This document shows, in pieces, positions 25,635 to 34,335 of a stretch of 64,000 nt of DNA. The notes under the pieces are model-generated. The model did no database searches and was not told where the DNA came from. It saw nothing but the letters and a program-made list of their open reading frames with translations. Made by a program: the position numbers and the translations under genes. Origin of the DNA: Synergistaceae bacterium. GTDB lineage: Bacteria; Synergistota; Synergistia; Synergistales; Aminobacteriaceae. The DNA lies in assembly GCA_018436725.1 (NCBI GenBank), contig JAHDKT010000031.1, positions 1-64,000 on the forward strand. Reading direction: 5' to 3'. Position 1 is the stretch's first letter. Each line of letters begins with the position of its first letter.

Positions 25635-25700
25635 GTTCGCTTCCCTCCTTTGAAGTGTGTTGCCGCAGCCGCATCCGACTCGCCGCATGGATGCGGATTC

Positions 25701-26714
25701 TTAATCGTTCAGGTCGACCAGTCTTCCGGGATTGACGCTGCTCACCTTGCGGATTTCCTCGTCGGAAAGGCCGAGGTCCATAAGGCACGCGATGAACTCT
25801 CTGAACCCCTCCACGGGAGTGGGGAGGGTGTAGACTCCGAAATCCGTTCCTATGATGAAGTGGTCGGCTCCGAAGCGCCGTATCTGATCGGCCACCTTGG
25901 CGACTCCGCCGGAGGTCGAGGATTGCAGCCCCTCGTCCATGGCGCGGTACTCGGGCTCCACGTAATAGTGCGTCTTGGGAATCGGCGTGGTGTGCGTGTG
26001 CGCCGCAAGAAGGCGTTCGATGACGGCGCCGGAATCGATCGCCCGCTGCATCTCCGCGTCGGAAAAATTTTCGACGACCGCGTTGGAGACAACGACTTTT
26101 TTAATTCCGAAACGCTTCGCCAGCTCGATAAGCCGGAAGGCCTCCGCATTGGAAACGTGCCCCGTCTCCATGTAGATCTGCGGATTGGCCGCGATGACCT
26201 CGAGGATTTCCGTCAGATTCTCGTCAGGCTCTCCCTCGGGAATGCGAATGCACCTGTCCAGCTCCTCGGTGACGAATTTCGGGTACTTGTCCTGCAGCAG
26301 TATCCATTTTCCGTCCTCGTACCGCCCCTCTTTGCTCGCCTGATAGTAGGTCGAATGGGCTCCGAAGGTCACGTACCGCGCTCCCGATCCGTAGTAGACC
26401 GCGGTTTTCACCGCCCGAGGATTCATCCCTCCGAAGACCGTATTGAGGATGATTCCTCCGTACACCTCGATCCCCTCGACAACCTGCTTCACCATCCAGG
26501 CCGTTCCCACGGACATATTGAAAACGTCCATTATTGCGAACGCCCTCATTCCGGCGTCTCTGGCCTCGATAGCCGTTTTGATCGGGTCGGTGCTTCTGGG
26601 GCTGCTGATGAGATGGGGTCCGGGATGAACGTGAAGATCGATGGCGCCTTCAAGAAATTTCTCGCTTTTGCTTCGCGAACGGCCGGTTTGCCACGTGGAA
26701 GAAGTGCTCAACAC
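25701..26714 (-). CDS. DUF6282 amidohydrolase-like protein (copy 2)
   Basis: This 337-residue paralogue of the protein at 20923-21933 keeps the same putative metal-binding pattern: DLHVHPGPH, AHSTYY, ETGHVSN, THTTPIPKTHYY and IGTDFGVYTLPTP. The first 20 residues and the region around the fourth histidine motif differ most, which may tune specificity. The start is a GTG at 26712-26714, seven bases after AGGAGG. It is the first gene of the Tct operon, just behind the promoter at 26783-26811. Confidence 0.85.
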   Translation of the reverse strand: MLSTSSTWQTGRSRSKSEKFLEGAIDLHVHPGPHLISSPRSTDPIKTAIEARDAGMRAFAIMDVFNMSVGTAWMVKQVVEGIEVYGGIILNTVFGGMNPRAVKTAVYYGSGARYVTFGAHSTYYQASKEGRYEDGKWILLQDKYPKFVTEELDRCIRIPEGEPDENLTEILEVIAANPQIYMETGHVSNAEAFRLIELAKRFGIKKVVVSNAVVENFSDAEMQRAIDSGAVIERLLAAHTHTTPIPKTHYYVEPEYRAMDEGLQSSTSGGVAKVADQIRRFGADHFIIGTDFGVYTLPTPVEGFREFIACLMDLGLSDEEIRKVSSVNPGRLVDLND

Positions 26715-26782
26715 GGTTTTGCCTCCTTATAATAAAGATCGGGTAGGGTACCGAAATTCAAACGATTGTCGCGTTCTCGGAA

Positions 26783-26811
26783 AACATAGCATGTACAATG
26801 CCTATTGTCAA
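26783..26811 (-). promoter_or_regulatory. Sigma-70-type promoter of the DUF6282/Tct operon
   Basis: Read on minus: TTGACA (26811-26806), a 17-base spacer, and TATGTT (26788-26783). The spacer contains AGGCATTG-N2-CATG, matching the TAXI promoter at 17592-17620. The whole 29-base element agrees at 23 positions without gaps. Confidence 0.75.
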
Positions 26812-26960
26812 ATACACGATCATATGTCGAGTTCAATTCGAGTATCGATGAGTATCATGTGCAGGATGCGACTTTTCGTCGGACGCGATATACTAAGTTC
26901 ATATGGGGTTTTATTCGCTTCGACGAAAGCGGGGCAATTCGTTCGACGGAGGGTTTGTGA

Positions 26961-27338
26961 ATGAGAGTGATGATCGTGGACGACGCCGCATTCATGCGCA
27001 TGATGATCCGCAGGCATCTGGAAGAGGCGGGGCACGAGATCGTCGCGGAGGGGTGCGAATACCACTCCGCGATGGACGGATTCAAGAAGCTGCTGGATGC
27101 CGGTACTCCCCCCGATGCGATCACGATGGACATAACGCTGCCGGGGAGAAGGTCGGGTATAGATATTACCCGGGATATTCACGCGCTCGCTCCGGATGTC
27201 CGCATTGTGATGACCTCGGCGATGGGGACGCAGCACATGGTGATCGACGCGATGAAGGCGGGGGCGTGCGATTTCGTGGTGAAGCCGTTCAAGCCCGAAC
27301 AGCTCGTCGCGGCGATCGAGGGGCGGGTAAAGGAATAA
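26961..27338 (+). CDS. cheY: CheY-like single-domain response regulator
   Basis: This 125-residue receiver domain, without an output domain, is expected to bind the flagellar switch when phosphorylated. Acidic pocket VDDAAFMR (D7, D8), phosphoacceptor aspartate in ITMDITLPG (near residue 56), the conserved threonine in VMTSAMG and lysine in VVKPF are all present. The start follows GGAGGG. It is the only gene read in this direction between the divergent Tct operon and FprA, and no CheA or motor genes are near. Confidence 0.92.
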   Translation: MRVMIVDDAAFMRMMIRRHLEEAGHEIVAEGCEYHSAMDGFKKLLDAGTPPDAITMDITLPGRRSGIDITRDIHALAPDVRIVMTSAMGTQHMVIDAMKAGACDFVVKPFKPEQLVAAIEGRVKE

Positions 27339-27429
27339 CCCTTCGCGAGCACGAACGGGACGGACGCGCTCCAAGTAGGCGCGCGTCCGTTCGTCGTAGG
27401 CCGGCTCGAAGGGAGAAGCGCATGTTTTC

Positions 27430-27458
27430 TTGCCGTTTAAAAGTTTTACTGATATAAT
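27430..27458 (+). promoter_or_regulatory. Sigma-70-type promoter of the FprA gene
   Basis: TTGCCG (27430-27435) and a perfect TATAAT (27453-27458) are 17 bases apart, about 85 bases upstream of the flavodiiron gene. No obvious operator overlaps it. Confidence 0.8.
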
Positions 27459-27542
27459 TTATACGCTTGAGGAGTATTTCACGACCGGACTCGGAGCCGG
27501 CCGTAGAGATTTTTACAGCGAAGGACGAAAGGAGACACAGCA

Positions 27543-28724
27543 ATGAAAAAGAGACTCATGCGCGACGGCATCTGGATGATGGGCGCGGTGGACTGGAACC
27601 GCCGCCTCTTCGATTCGCTCATTCCGCTTCCCGAGGGAACGAGCTACAACGCGTACCTGGTGAAGGGGAGCGAGAAAGTCGCCCTTATCGACACGGCCGA
27701 TCCCGAACTCGAATATGTCCTGATGGAGCAGCTCGAGGACGTGGAGCGGATCGACTACATCATCTCGCTGCACACCGAGCAGGACCACTCCGGGGCCATC
27801 CCGACGGTGCTCGCCAAGTACCCGAACGCCCGCGTGGTCTGCTCCACGAAGGCGAAGGAGCTGCTGATCGACCATATCCACCTGGACGAGTCGGTGATCG
27901 ACGCCATGCCCGACGGTTCCACCCTCTCCCTCGGCGACAGAAACTTCACATTCATCCATACGCCGTGGGTTCACTGGCCGGAGACGATGTGCGCCTACCT
28001 GCACGAGGAGCGCATCCTCTTCTCGTGCGACTTCTTCGGTTCCCACCTCGCCACGTCGGACATGTACGCCGGTGAAAACCCGCTGATCTACGAGGGGGCG
28101 AAGCGCTATTTCGCCGAGATCATGATGCCCTTCCGCTCCATCGTGAAGAGCAACATCAAGAAGGTGGAGGGGTACGCGATCGACATCATCGCCCCCAGCC
28201 ACGGCCCGGCGTACGACAAACCCGAGTTCATCATGAACGCCTACCGCGACTGGACCTCCGACAGGGTGTCCAACTTCGTCGCCATCCCGTACATCTCGAT
28301 GCACGGGAGCACGGAGATCATGGTGAACCGCCTTCTCGACGCCCTCGTGGAGCGCGGCGTCAAGGTGCAGAAGTACGAACTCACCGTCACCGACGTCGGC
28401 AAGCTGGCCATCGACCTCGTGGATGCCGCGACCATCGTCATCGGCACGCCCACCGTCCACTTCGGGCCGCACCCCGCGGTCTTCTCCGCGACGCACCTGG
28501 CGAACGCGCTGCGCCCGAAGGTGAAGTACGCGGCCATCATCGGCTCGTACGGATGGGGCACCAAGGCCGTGGAACAGATCTCCGGCCTGATCCCCAACCT
28601 GAAGGTCGAGGTGCTGGGAACCGTGATGTGCAAGGGGCTGCCGCGCGAGGAGGATTTGAAGGCGCTCGACGAGCTGGCCGACGCCATCGCCGCGAAGCAC
28701 GCCCCTCTGATGAAGGTCGAGTAG
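27543..28724 (+). CDS. FprA-type flavodiiron protein (rubredoxin:oxygen/NO reductase)
   Basis: This is a cytoplasmic A-type flavoprotein that reduces oxygen to water, or nitric oxide, in anaerobes. The 393 residues contain a metallo-beta-lactamase-like diiron domain (about 1-245), with the ligand motif HTEQDHSG (H-x-E-x-D-H), later histidines in HTPWVHWPE, the DFFGSHLA aspartate and APSHGP, then a flavodoxin domain (about 250-393, with HGSTEIM and GTPTVHF around the FMN). No C-terminal rubredoxin is fused, so a separate rubredoxin must donate electrons. The gene has its own promoter. Confidence 0.94.
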   Translation: MKKRLMRDGIWMMGAVDWNRRLFDSLIPLPEGTSYNAYLVKGSEKVALIDTADPELEYVLMEQLEDVERIDYIISLHTEQDHSGAIPTVLAKYPNARVVCSTKAKELLIDHIHLDESVIDAMPDGSTLSLGDRNFTFIHTPWVHWPETMCAYLHEERILFSCDFFGSHLATSDMYAGENPLIYEGAKRYFAEIMMPFRSIVKSNIKKVEGYAIDIIAPSHGPAYDKPEFIMNAYRDWTSDRVSNFVAIPYISMHGSTEIMVNRLLDALVERGVKVQKYELTVTDVGKLAIDLVDAATIVIGTPTVHFGPHPAVFSATHLANALRPKVKYAAIIGSYGWGTKAVEQISGLIPNLKVEVLGTVMCKGLPREEDLKALDELADAIAAKHAPLMKVE

Positions 28725-28829
28725 GCGGGAAGCCCCGTTTTTGTCCCGGCGGAAGATTTCGCAGAAAGGCTCCCGCAACGGATCTCCCTGCGGAAGATTT
28801 CGCCGGATTTTTCTTTCTTGTTCTGGGTA

Positions 28830-28857
28830 TTGTCTTTTTTGAGCTATCTGTTATGAT
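28830..28857 (+). promoter_or_regulatory. Promoter of the small exported protein
   Basis: TTGTCT (28830-28835) and TATGAT (28852-28857) are separated by 16 bases, 42 bases upstream of the ATG at 28900. The surrounding DNA is AT-richer than its neighbours, as expected for a promoter. Confidence 0.6.
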
Positions 28858-28899
28858 TCGCACCAGATGTACAATCTTATATGAGAGAAGGTTCTCGCG

Positions 28900-29247
28900 A
28901 TGAAAAGAACGTCATTTGCGACAGCGGTTTTGTTGGTGCTTCTGGCGGCTTCGTGCGCTTTCGCCGGCGCGCAGGATTTCGTGTTGGTGAATAAGACGGG
29001 TGTGGAGATTTTCGCCGTCTATATCGCTCCGGCGGACAGCGAGGACTGGGAGGAAGACGTGCTCGACGTGGACACGCTGCCCAGCGGAAACTCCGTAAAG
29101 ATCAACTTCGCTCCCGGATCGGACGTGGAGTACTGGGATATTCGCGTGGAAGACAGCGACGGCAACGCCCTCGAATGGTACGATTTCAATCTGCTCCGAA
29201 TTTCCAGGATCACGCTCCTGAAGAACGGCGAAGCCCGGTACGAATAG
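28900..29247 (+). CDS. Small exported protein of unknown function
   Basis: This is a 115-residue protein with a clean signal peptide (MKRTSFATAVLLVLLAASCAFA-GAQ). The mature 90 residues are acidic and beta-rich, with FVLVNKTGVEIFAVYIAPADSE and a conserved-looking DVDTLPSGNSVKINF block. Proteins of this shape are common as uncharacterised periplasmic proteins and are sometimes mislabelled argininosuccinate lyase; nothing here supports that. It has its own promoter and a terminator at 29276-29319. Confidence 0.8.
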   Translation: MKRTSFATAVLLVLLAASCAFAGAQDFVLVNKTGVEIFAVYIAPADSEDWEEDVLDVDTLPSGNSVKINFAPGSDVEYWDIRVEDSDGNALEWYDFNLLRISRITLLKNGEARYE

Positions 29248-29275
29248 AGGCCTGCGGAACGCTTCGGCTCATATC

Positions 29276-29319
29276 AAGGAGGTCGGCTTCCCCCGGAGGG
29301 GACCGGCCTCCTTCTTTTT
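29276..29319 (+). terminator. Rho-independent terminator
   Basis: AAGGAGG (29276-29282) pairs with CCTCCTT (29307-29313), with CGG/CCG and CCCC/GGGG pairs inside, and is followed by a CTTTTTC tract to 29319. It ends the transcript of the small exported protein. Confidence 0.85.
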
Positions 29320-29394
29320 CACGCCCGCACCGCGAATGAACGTTTTCCTCGCGCTCCTTGGCCGTACGCGCCTTCGTCTTCCGCTATTGTTCCG

Positions 29395-30834
29395 TTAAGC
29401 GCAGGAAGTCCGTCCGGATGCTCTGTCCGATATATCCCGGAACATTTTCTTCAACGGAGCGAAACGAGCATGAAGCGCAGGATCCGGAAAGAGTACAGGT
29501 CCTTCATGCTCAATCCTCTCGACATTCTCCAACGTGACGGCGCCGGAACCTATCGCGGCGAGGAGCGCGTCGCCGCATGCGGCGTCGACCGAAGGGTGCA
29601 GGCGGAGCGTCCTTCCCGTTATGGAGCAGACGAGGCGCATCAGCTCCATGTCGTTGCACAATCCTCCGGAGACGTTGATCGTCTCCGGCATCGGAGCGAC
29701 GCTCTCCATCAGCGAAAGAATGCCGTCAAGCTCGTATCCGAGCGCTTCCCTTCCGGCGAGCAGGAGGTCGGAAGGCGAGGTGTTTCCGCTCATTCCGGAA
29801 AAGAGCATTTTCGCTTCCGGATTGTGGAAGGGAGTTCGGACGCCGTCCAGCCAGGGGAGCATGAGAATCCCTGTCGGAGAGGTCGATTCCCCCGGTCCTC
29901 CGGACTGGACGATCGAACGCAGCCACTGCAGAAAACGCGCGCCGGATGAAGTAGCGGCGCCGAGGCGGTACGTCCCTTCCAGGAGAGAAATTCCGGTGAC
30001 GAAACCGTTTAATCGGGCAGGATACCGTGTGGTAAGGAGTACGCTGACCGTCGAACCGAAAACGACGACACAGTCCCCCGGTTTCATCGCTCTCGCCGCG
30101 GCGGCTTCCGCGTTGATGTCGCAGGCTCCGGTGATAACGGGTATCTCGTCCGGAAGCCCCGTCGACCGCGACGCCGCTTTCGTCACCGCTCCGAGGACGG
30201 AAAGAGGCCAGCGGAGATCCGGAAAGCAAGACGGGCGAATTCCCTGGTCGGCGAAAAATTCCGCGGGCAGCGACATTCGGCTCCTGTCCACAAGACCTGC
30301 GGCGGCGGCCGAGGGGAAGTCCCAAGCTTGTTTTCCGGTCAGTCGGGATGTGACGAAGTTGTTGGGTTCTACGAAGAGAGCGGTCTTCCCGAATACCTCG
30401 GGACGATTCTCCTTCAGCCAAAGCACCTTGGGGAGGACGGAGTGCGTCGTGAAGGGGCCGCCCAGCAGGTCGTCGAGCTTTTCGCCGTACCGGCGATTGA
30501 GCCTCCCGATCTGCTCCATCGCCCTTCTGTCGATGCCGTAAAGGATCGCGTTATGGGTAGGAGTTCCTCCTTCGTCCACCGGGACGAAGGAGGCGCAGAC
30601 CGAACTGACGCAAAGCGCCGCCACGCTCTTCAACGAAACGGCTTTTCCCACCTCTTCGCAGAGGGTGAGAAAACCGTCCCACCAGCTCGTCTCGGCGTTC
30701 ACCTCGTAGAAATCCTTCCGCGGGGATTCCATTGTACTCGGAATCCGGGCCCTGGCCACGACCCTTCCGCGCTCGTCGATAACGGCCGCTTTGAGCGACG
30801 ATGTTCCAAGGTCCACTCCAAGAAAAAGAGGCAT
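29395..30834 (-). CDS. FGGY-family carbohydrate kinase
   Basis: This is a cytoplasmic sugar kinase of the xylulokinase/glycerol kinase fold, 479 residues. The N-terminal phosphate loop LGVDLGTSSLKAAVID and the C-terminal adenosine motif NVSGGLCNDMELMRLVCSI are both clear, as is ITGACDINAEAAAARAMKPGD in the middle. The start at 30832-30834 is chosen because AGGAG lies nine bases before it; an ATG three codons earlier abuts that site. It is the last gene of the SorC-regulated operon, after the binding protein and a terminator-like hairpin. The sugar is not identifiable. Confidence 0.92.
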   Translation of the reverse strand: MPLFLGVDLGTSSLKAAVIDERGRVVARARIPSTMESPRKDFYEVNAETSWWDGFLTLCEEVGKAVSLKSVAALCVSSVCASFVPVDEGGTPTHNAILYGIDRRAMEQIGRLNRRYGEKLDDLLGGPFTTHSVLPKVLWLKENRPEVFGKTALFVEPNNFVTSRLTGKQAWDFPSAAAAGLVDRSRMSLPAEFFADQGIRPSCFPDLRWPLSVLGAVTKAASRSTGLPDEIPVITGACDINAEAAAARAMKPGDCVVVFGSTVSVLLTTRYPARLNGFVTGISLLEGTYRLGAATSSGARFLQWLRSIVQSGGPGESTSPTGILMLPWLDGVRTPFHNPEAKMLFSGMSGNTSPSDLLLAGREALGYELDGILSLMESVAPMPETINVSGGLCNDMELMRLVCSITGRTLRLHPSVDAACGDALLAAIGSGAVTLENVERIEHEGPVLFPDPALHARFAPLKKMFRDISDRASGRTSCA

Positions 30835-30849
30835 TTGCGTCATCTCCTG

Positions 30850-30882
30850 AAAAAACGGCGCGGAAGGAAGTCCGTCCGCGCC
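30850..30882 (-). terminator. Hairpin with U-tract between binding-protein and kinase genes
   Basis: Read on minus, GGCGCGGA (30882-30875) pairs with TCCGCGCC (30864-30857) around a 10-nt loop and is followed by GTTTTTTC. This is a good intrinsic terminator placed directly after the binding-protein gene and only about 20 bases before the kinase start. Confidence 0.75.
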
Positions 30883-30913
30883 GACGGAATCGTTCGTATC
30901 CGTGGAACGGGCG

Positions 30914-31843
30914 TTACCGGGGAAGCGAGGTTTTGTCGACGAGAGGAGCGTCCATGTAGAAGATCTTCCGCCCGCCGGTGGCCTCTTCGATCGATTTCCC
31001 CTCGACGGCGATGGCGTTCACGAGTTCGACGGCCTTTCCGGCCATCGCCTCGAAGGGTTGCGAAACGGTAGCGGACATCTGTCCGGCCTCGATTCGCCGC
31101 ATCGTCTCCTGGTTGCCGTCGACGCCGACCACCACGGCCTTGATTCCTCTCTCCCGCAGGACGTCGCCGGCGACGTAGGCGAGCTGGTCGAAGGCGCACC
31201 ATACTCCGTCGATCTGGTCGCCGAAGCGGGTGACGTAGGTCTCCATCGCGGCGCGGGTATCGTCCATGAATCGTTTCGTCGCCACCACGCTGTACTCGGC
31301 GAGCACTTTCACCCCCGGGTACTCGGTAAGCACGACGTCGAAGACTTTCCCCCTACGACGCGTGCCGTAGTGTTTCTCGAACTTGACGACGACGATGTTC
31401 CCTTCGCCGCCGATACTGTCCATGAGGTAGGTGGACGCCTTGGCCCCCATGGCGAAGTTGTCCGAGGTGATGTCGGCGACGACGCCGTCCACGTACCCGG
31501 AGTCGATCGTAATCACGGGGATCTTGGCCGAGAGCACCTTGTCGAACGCCGGTCGGATCTCCAGAGGATGCCCCATCGCCATGACCACGGCGTCGACCTT
31601 CATCTGGTACAGGTTTTCGAGCTGGTTGGACTGAGTTTCGATGGATCCGGCGGAGTTGAGCATCTTGACGTCCCACCCCTTCTCCTTCCCCAGCGTTTCG
31701 AAAGCGTTCGCCACCCGCGCCTGCGCTTCCGCGGAGAAGTTCGTCGCGATGAACCCGACCGAAATCCGCTTCGCGGCGGCGACCCCGGTGAAGGCGAACG
31801 ACAACGCGCACACCAACGCAACAAGAACTCCGAATTTCTTCAT
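30914..31843 (-). CDS. Sugar ABC transporter substrate-binding protein, RbsB type
   Basis: This is an exported Peripla_BP_4 protein of 309 residues. The signal peptide runs MKKFGVLVALVCALSFAF... with cleavage near AAA-KR. The start is the second of two close ATGs (31841-31843), since AGGAGG stands eight bases before it. Family blocks: ISVGFIATNFSAEAQARVANAFE, a hinge segment IPVITIDSGY, SDNFAMGAKASTYLMD and VVVGVDGNQETMRRIEAGQMSATVSQP. Its gene is downstream of the ATPase and permease, the reverse of the other transport operons here. Confidence 0.94.
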   Translation of the reverse strand: MKKFGVLVALVCALSFAFTGVAAAKRISVGFIATNFSAEAQARVANAFETLGKEKGWDVKMLNSAGSIETQSNQLENLYQMKVDAVVMAMGHPLEIRPAFDKVLSAKIPVITIDSGYVDGVVADITSDNFAMGAKASTYLMDSIGGEGNIVVVKFEKHYGTRRRGKVFDVVLTEYPGVKVLAEYSVVATKRFMDDTRAAMETYVTRFGDQIDGVWCAFDQLAYVAGDVLRERGIKAVVVGVDGNQETMRRIEAGQMSATVSQPFEAMAGKAVELVNAIAVEGKSIEEATGGRKIFYMDAPLVDKTSLPR

Positions 31844-31892
31844 TTCCATTCCCTCCTCGTAATGTTTTTTCCGTCCGCTCGAAGAAAGCCGG

Positions 31893-32852
31893 TCAGCTCC
31901 GGGCCATTCTTTTCGCCTGAAGGGAGGTGAGCGTCACAGAGAGTATGATGATCAGCCCCTTCACAATATCCTGCGTGTAGTACGGTGCACCCGCCAGTGT
32001 CATACCGTTGTTGATCACCCCTATCATAAGCGCCCCGACGAAGGTGCCGAAGGGGTTCGCTCTTCCCACGCTCAACACCGTCATGCCGAGCAGCGCCGAT
32101 GCGAACGCGTCCATCATGAACCCCGACGCTCCCTCAGGATTTGCCGATCCCAGGCGGGAGGTGAGGAGGATGCCGGTGAAGGCCGCGGCGAGCCCCGAAA
32201 GAGAGAGGGCCAGGACCTTGTACCGGTCGGTGGCGATGCCCGCCAGGCGCGATGCCGCCTGGTTCGCCCCCGTGGCCTGCATGTACTTGCCGACGCGGGT
32301 ACGGGAGATGAAAACCTGCGCCGCCGCGACGACGACGAACATGATGACGACGAGCGACGGAATCGGCCCTACCATGCCGCGTCCCAGCGAGAGGAACGCG
32401 GGCGGCATCTGGCCGTAGAAGGAGACCCCGCGCGTGTACATATACACCATGCCGCCCGCGATGATGCCCGTCGCCAGAGTCGTGATGAGCGATGGAATGC
32501 CGATCTTCGTAACCAGCAGTCCCGCGGCGATTCCGAAGAGCAACCCCGCCGCGAGCGAGAGCAGTACGGCGGGCAGAGGCGCCGTCCCTCCGAAGATGAG
32601 TCCGGCCACCAGCGCGCCGGACAGGCTCGCGATATGCGGAAAGGCCAGGTCGAGTTCACCCACGATCAGGCACATGGTGAAGCCCTCGGAGATCACCGCG
32701 AGCAAGGCGATCTGTCGGAGTATGTTCATCGCATTCTCACGGGCCGCGAATCCGGGAACCGCGAAGGAAAAGCCGGCGCACAGGATAACGAGCGCGAGAA
32801 TGGTGCCGTACCGTGTCAGAAGCTTCTGAAGATGAAAAGCGTCATGCGACAT
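31893..32852 (-). CDS. Sugar ABC transporter permease, RbsC type
   Basis: This 319-residue inner-membrane protein of the BPD_transp_2 family has about 8-10 helices. Typical blocks are ELDLAFPHIASLSGALVAGLIFGG (near residue 65), GIPSLITTLATG, the cytoplasmic TRVGKYMQATGANQAASRLAGI loop that contacts the ATPase, and GTFVGALMIGVINNGMTLAG near the C-terminus. Its start overlaps the ATPase stop by 11 bases. Confidence 0.94.
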   Translation of the reverse strand: MSHDAFHLQKLLTRYGTILALVILCAGFSFAVPGFAARENAMNILRQIALLAVISEGFTMCLIVGELDLAFPHIASLSGALVAGLIFGGTAPLPAVLLSLAAGLLFGIAAGLLVTKIGIPSLITTLATGIIAGGMVYMYTRGVSFYGQMPPAFLSLGRGMVGPIPSLVVIMFVVVAAAQVFISRTRVGKYMQATGANQAASRLAGIATDRYKVLALSLSGLAAAFTGILLTSRLGSANPEGASGFMMDAFASALLGMTVLSVGRANPFGTFVGALMIGVINNGMTLAGAPYYTQDIVKGLIIILSVTLTSLQAKRMARS

Positions 32853-34335
32853 CGCTGCGTTCCTCCCCCATCATGGTCGCGAGAATGTGTTCGTCGTCGA
32901 ACGGCGGGTGGAACTCTCCCGCGATCCTGAAGTCCTTCATTACGTAGATCCGATCGGCGATGGCGAGCAGTTCCCGAAGTTCGGAGCTGATGAACCATAT
33001 CCCGGCCCCCGCCTCGGCAAGGTCGCCCATAATGGTGTAGACCTCCCGCTTGGCGTCCACGTCGATACCCTGGGTCGGTTCGTCGAAAATCCAAAGATCC
33101 GACGATGTCCCGTACCACTTTCCCACGGAGACCTTTTGCTGGTTTCCTCCGCTCAGCGTCCGCGTCTCCTGCGACAGACCGGAGATCTTGATGGAGAGTC
33201 TGTCGACCACCCCGGCGGCATGGCGGACAGCGCCTTGCCGCCGGATGAAGCCGAGCGACGTCAGCGTTCCAAGGAGAGGCAGCACGAGGTTCTCCCCTAC
33301 CGACATGTCCGCGACGACTCCTTCCTCCCTCCGATTCTCAGGGATCATGACGACTCCCCGGGCGATGCTCTCGCCCGGACTCCGCGAGGAAAAAGGCCTC
33401 CCCGCAAGGGACAATTTCCCCTCTTCGAATCGGGAGCCGCAGAAGACGGCCTTCGCCAGTTCGGTCCGCCCCGCTCCCACGAGCCCGGCGAATCCGACGA
33501 TCTCTCCTCGCCGAATGGAAATGGAGATATCGTGCACTTTCCCCTTTTCGGAGGAACAGCGCTCCATGGAAAAAAGCTTCTCCCCGGCTGCGATGTTTCT
33601 TTTCGGGTACTGACTCTCCATATCCCGCTCTATCATCGAGCGGATGAGTTTTTGTTCGTCCGCTTCGGACGCGTCGAGCGTGCAGGCCTTCTTTCCGTTC
33701 CGAAGGACCGTGATCCTGTCGGCGAGATCGAGAACCTCCGAAAGGTGGTGCGAGATGTAGAGTATCGGGAGCCCTTTCTCCCGAAGATCGCGGATCAGCG
33801 CGAAGAGACTCTCGCACTCCTTGATGCTCAACGGAGCCGTGGGTTCGTCGAAGATGACCACCTGCGGATTCCGGAAGAGCACCTTGAGGATGGCGAGCAT
33901 CTCCTGGCGCCCGCTTCCCAGTTCCGAAGCGGGCAAATCAAGGTCGACGTCCATCGAGTATTTTTCGACGAAACGCAGGGCTTCCTCCCGCATCCTTCTC
34001 TTCCGCAGAAATCCGAGCGACGAGTACTCAAGGCCGAGAAAGAGGTTCTCCCACCCCGAAAAGTGAGGAACCAGCTCTCGTTCCTGGTGGACGACCCCCA
34101 CTTTGTCGGCCGCGTCCCGCGGAGAACGGAAGCGCATCTCCCGGCCGCCGATCAGGAAGACGCCCGATGTGGGCTGATAGACTCCGGCGAGAATCTTTAC
34201 GAGAGTCGACTTTCCCGCCCCGTTTTCTCCGACAAGACCGTGAATCTCCCCCTTCTCCAGGGTGAAGGAGAAGTCGGAAAGCGCCCGCACGCCGGGGAAT
34301 TCCTTGGCGAGGTTCCGTGTCTCGAGGACGGTCAT
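32842..34335 (-). CDS. Sugar ABC transporter ATPase with two ABC domains, RbsA type
   Basis: This is a 497-residue tandem ATPase. Domain 1 (about 1-235) has Walker A GENGAGKST and Walker B VVIFDEPTAPL, but its signature is altered to ELGSGRQEML. Domain 2 (about 250-497) has the degenerate P-loop GLVGAGRTE usual in RbsA/MglA proteins, a regular signature LSGGNQQKV and Walker B WIFDEPTQGID. The gene overlaps the BtpA-like gene upstream by 4 bases and the permease downstream by 11 bases. Confidence 0.95.
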   Translation of the reverse strand: MTVLETRNLAKEFPGVRALSDFSFTLEKGEIHGLVGENGAGKSTLVKILAGVYQPTSGVFLIGGREMRFRSPRDAADKVGVVHQERELVPHFSGWENLFLGLEYSSLGFLRKRRMREEALRFVEKYSMDVDLDLPASELGSGRQEMLAILKVLFRNPQVVIFDEPTAPLSIKECESLFALIRDLREKGLPILYISHHLSEVLDLADRITVLRNGKKACTLDASEADEQKLIRSMIERDMESQYPKRNIAAGEKLFSMERCSSEKGKVHDISISIRRGEIVGFAGLVGAGRTELAKAVFCGSRFEEGKLSLAGRPFSSRSPGESIARGVVMIPENRREEGVVADMSVGENLVLPLLGTLTSLGFIRRQGAVRHAAGVVDRLSIKISGLSQETRTLSGGNQQKVSVGKWYGTSSDLWIFDEPTQGIDVDAKREVYTIMGDLAEAGAGIWFISSELRELLAIADRIYVMKDFRIAGEFHPPFDDEHILATMMGEERSDVA

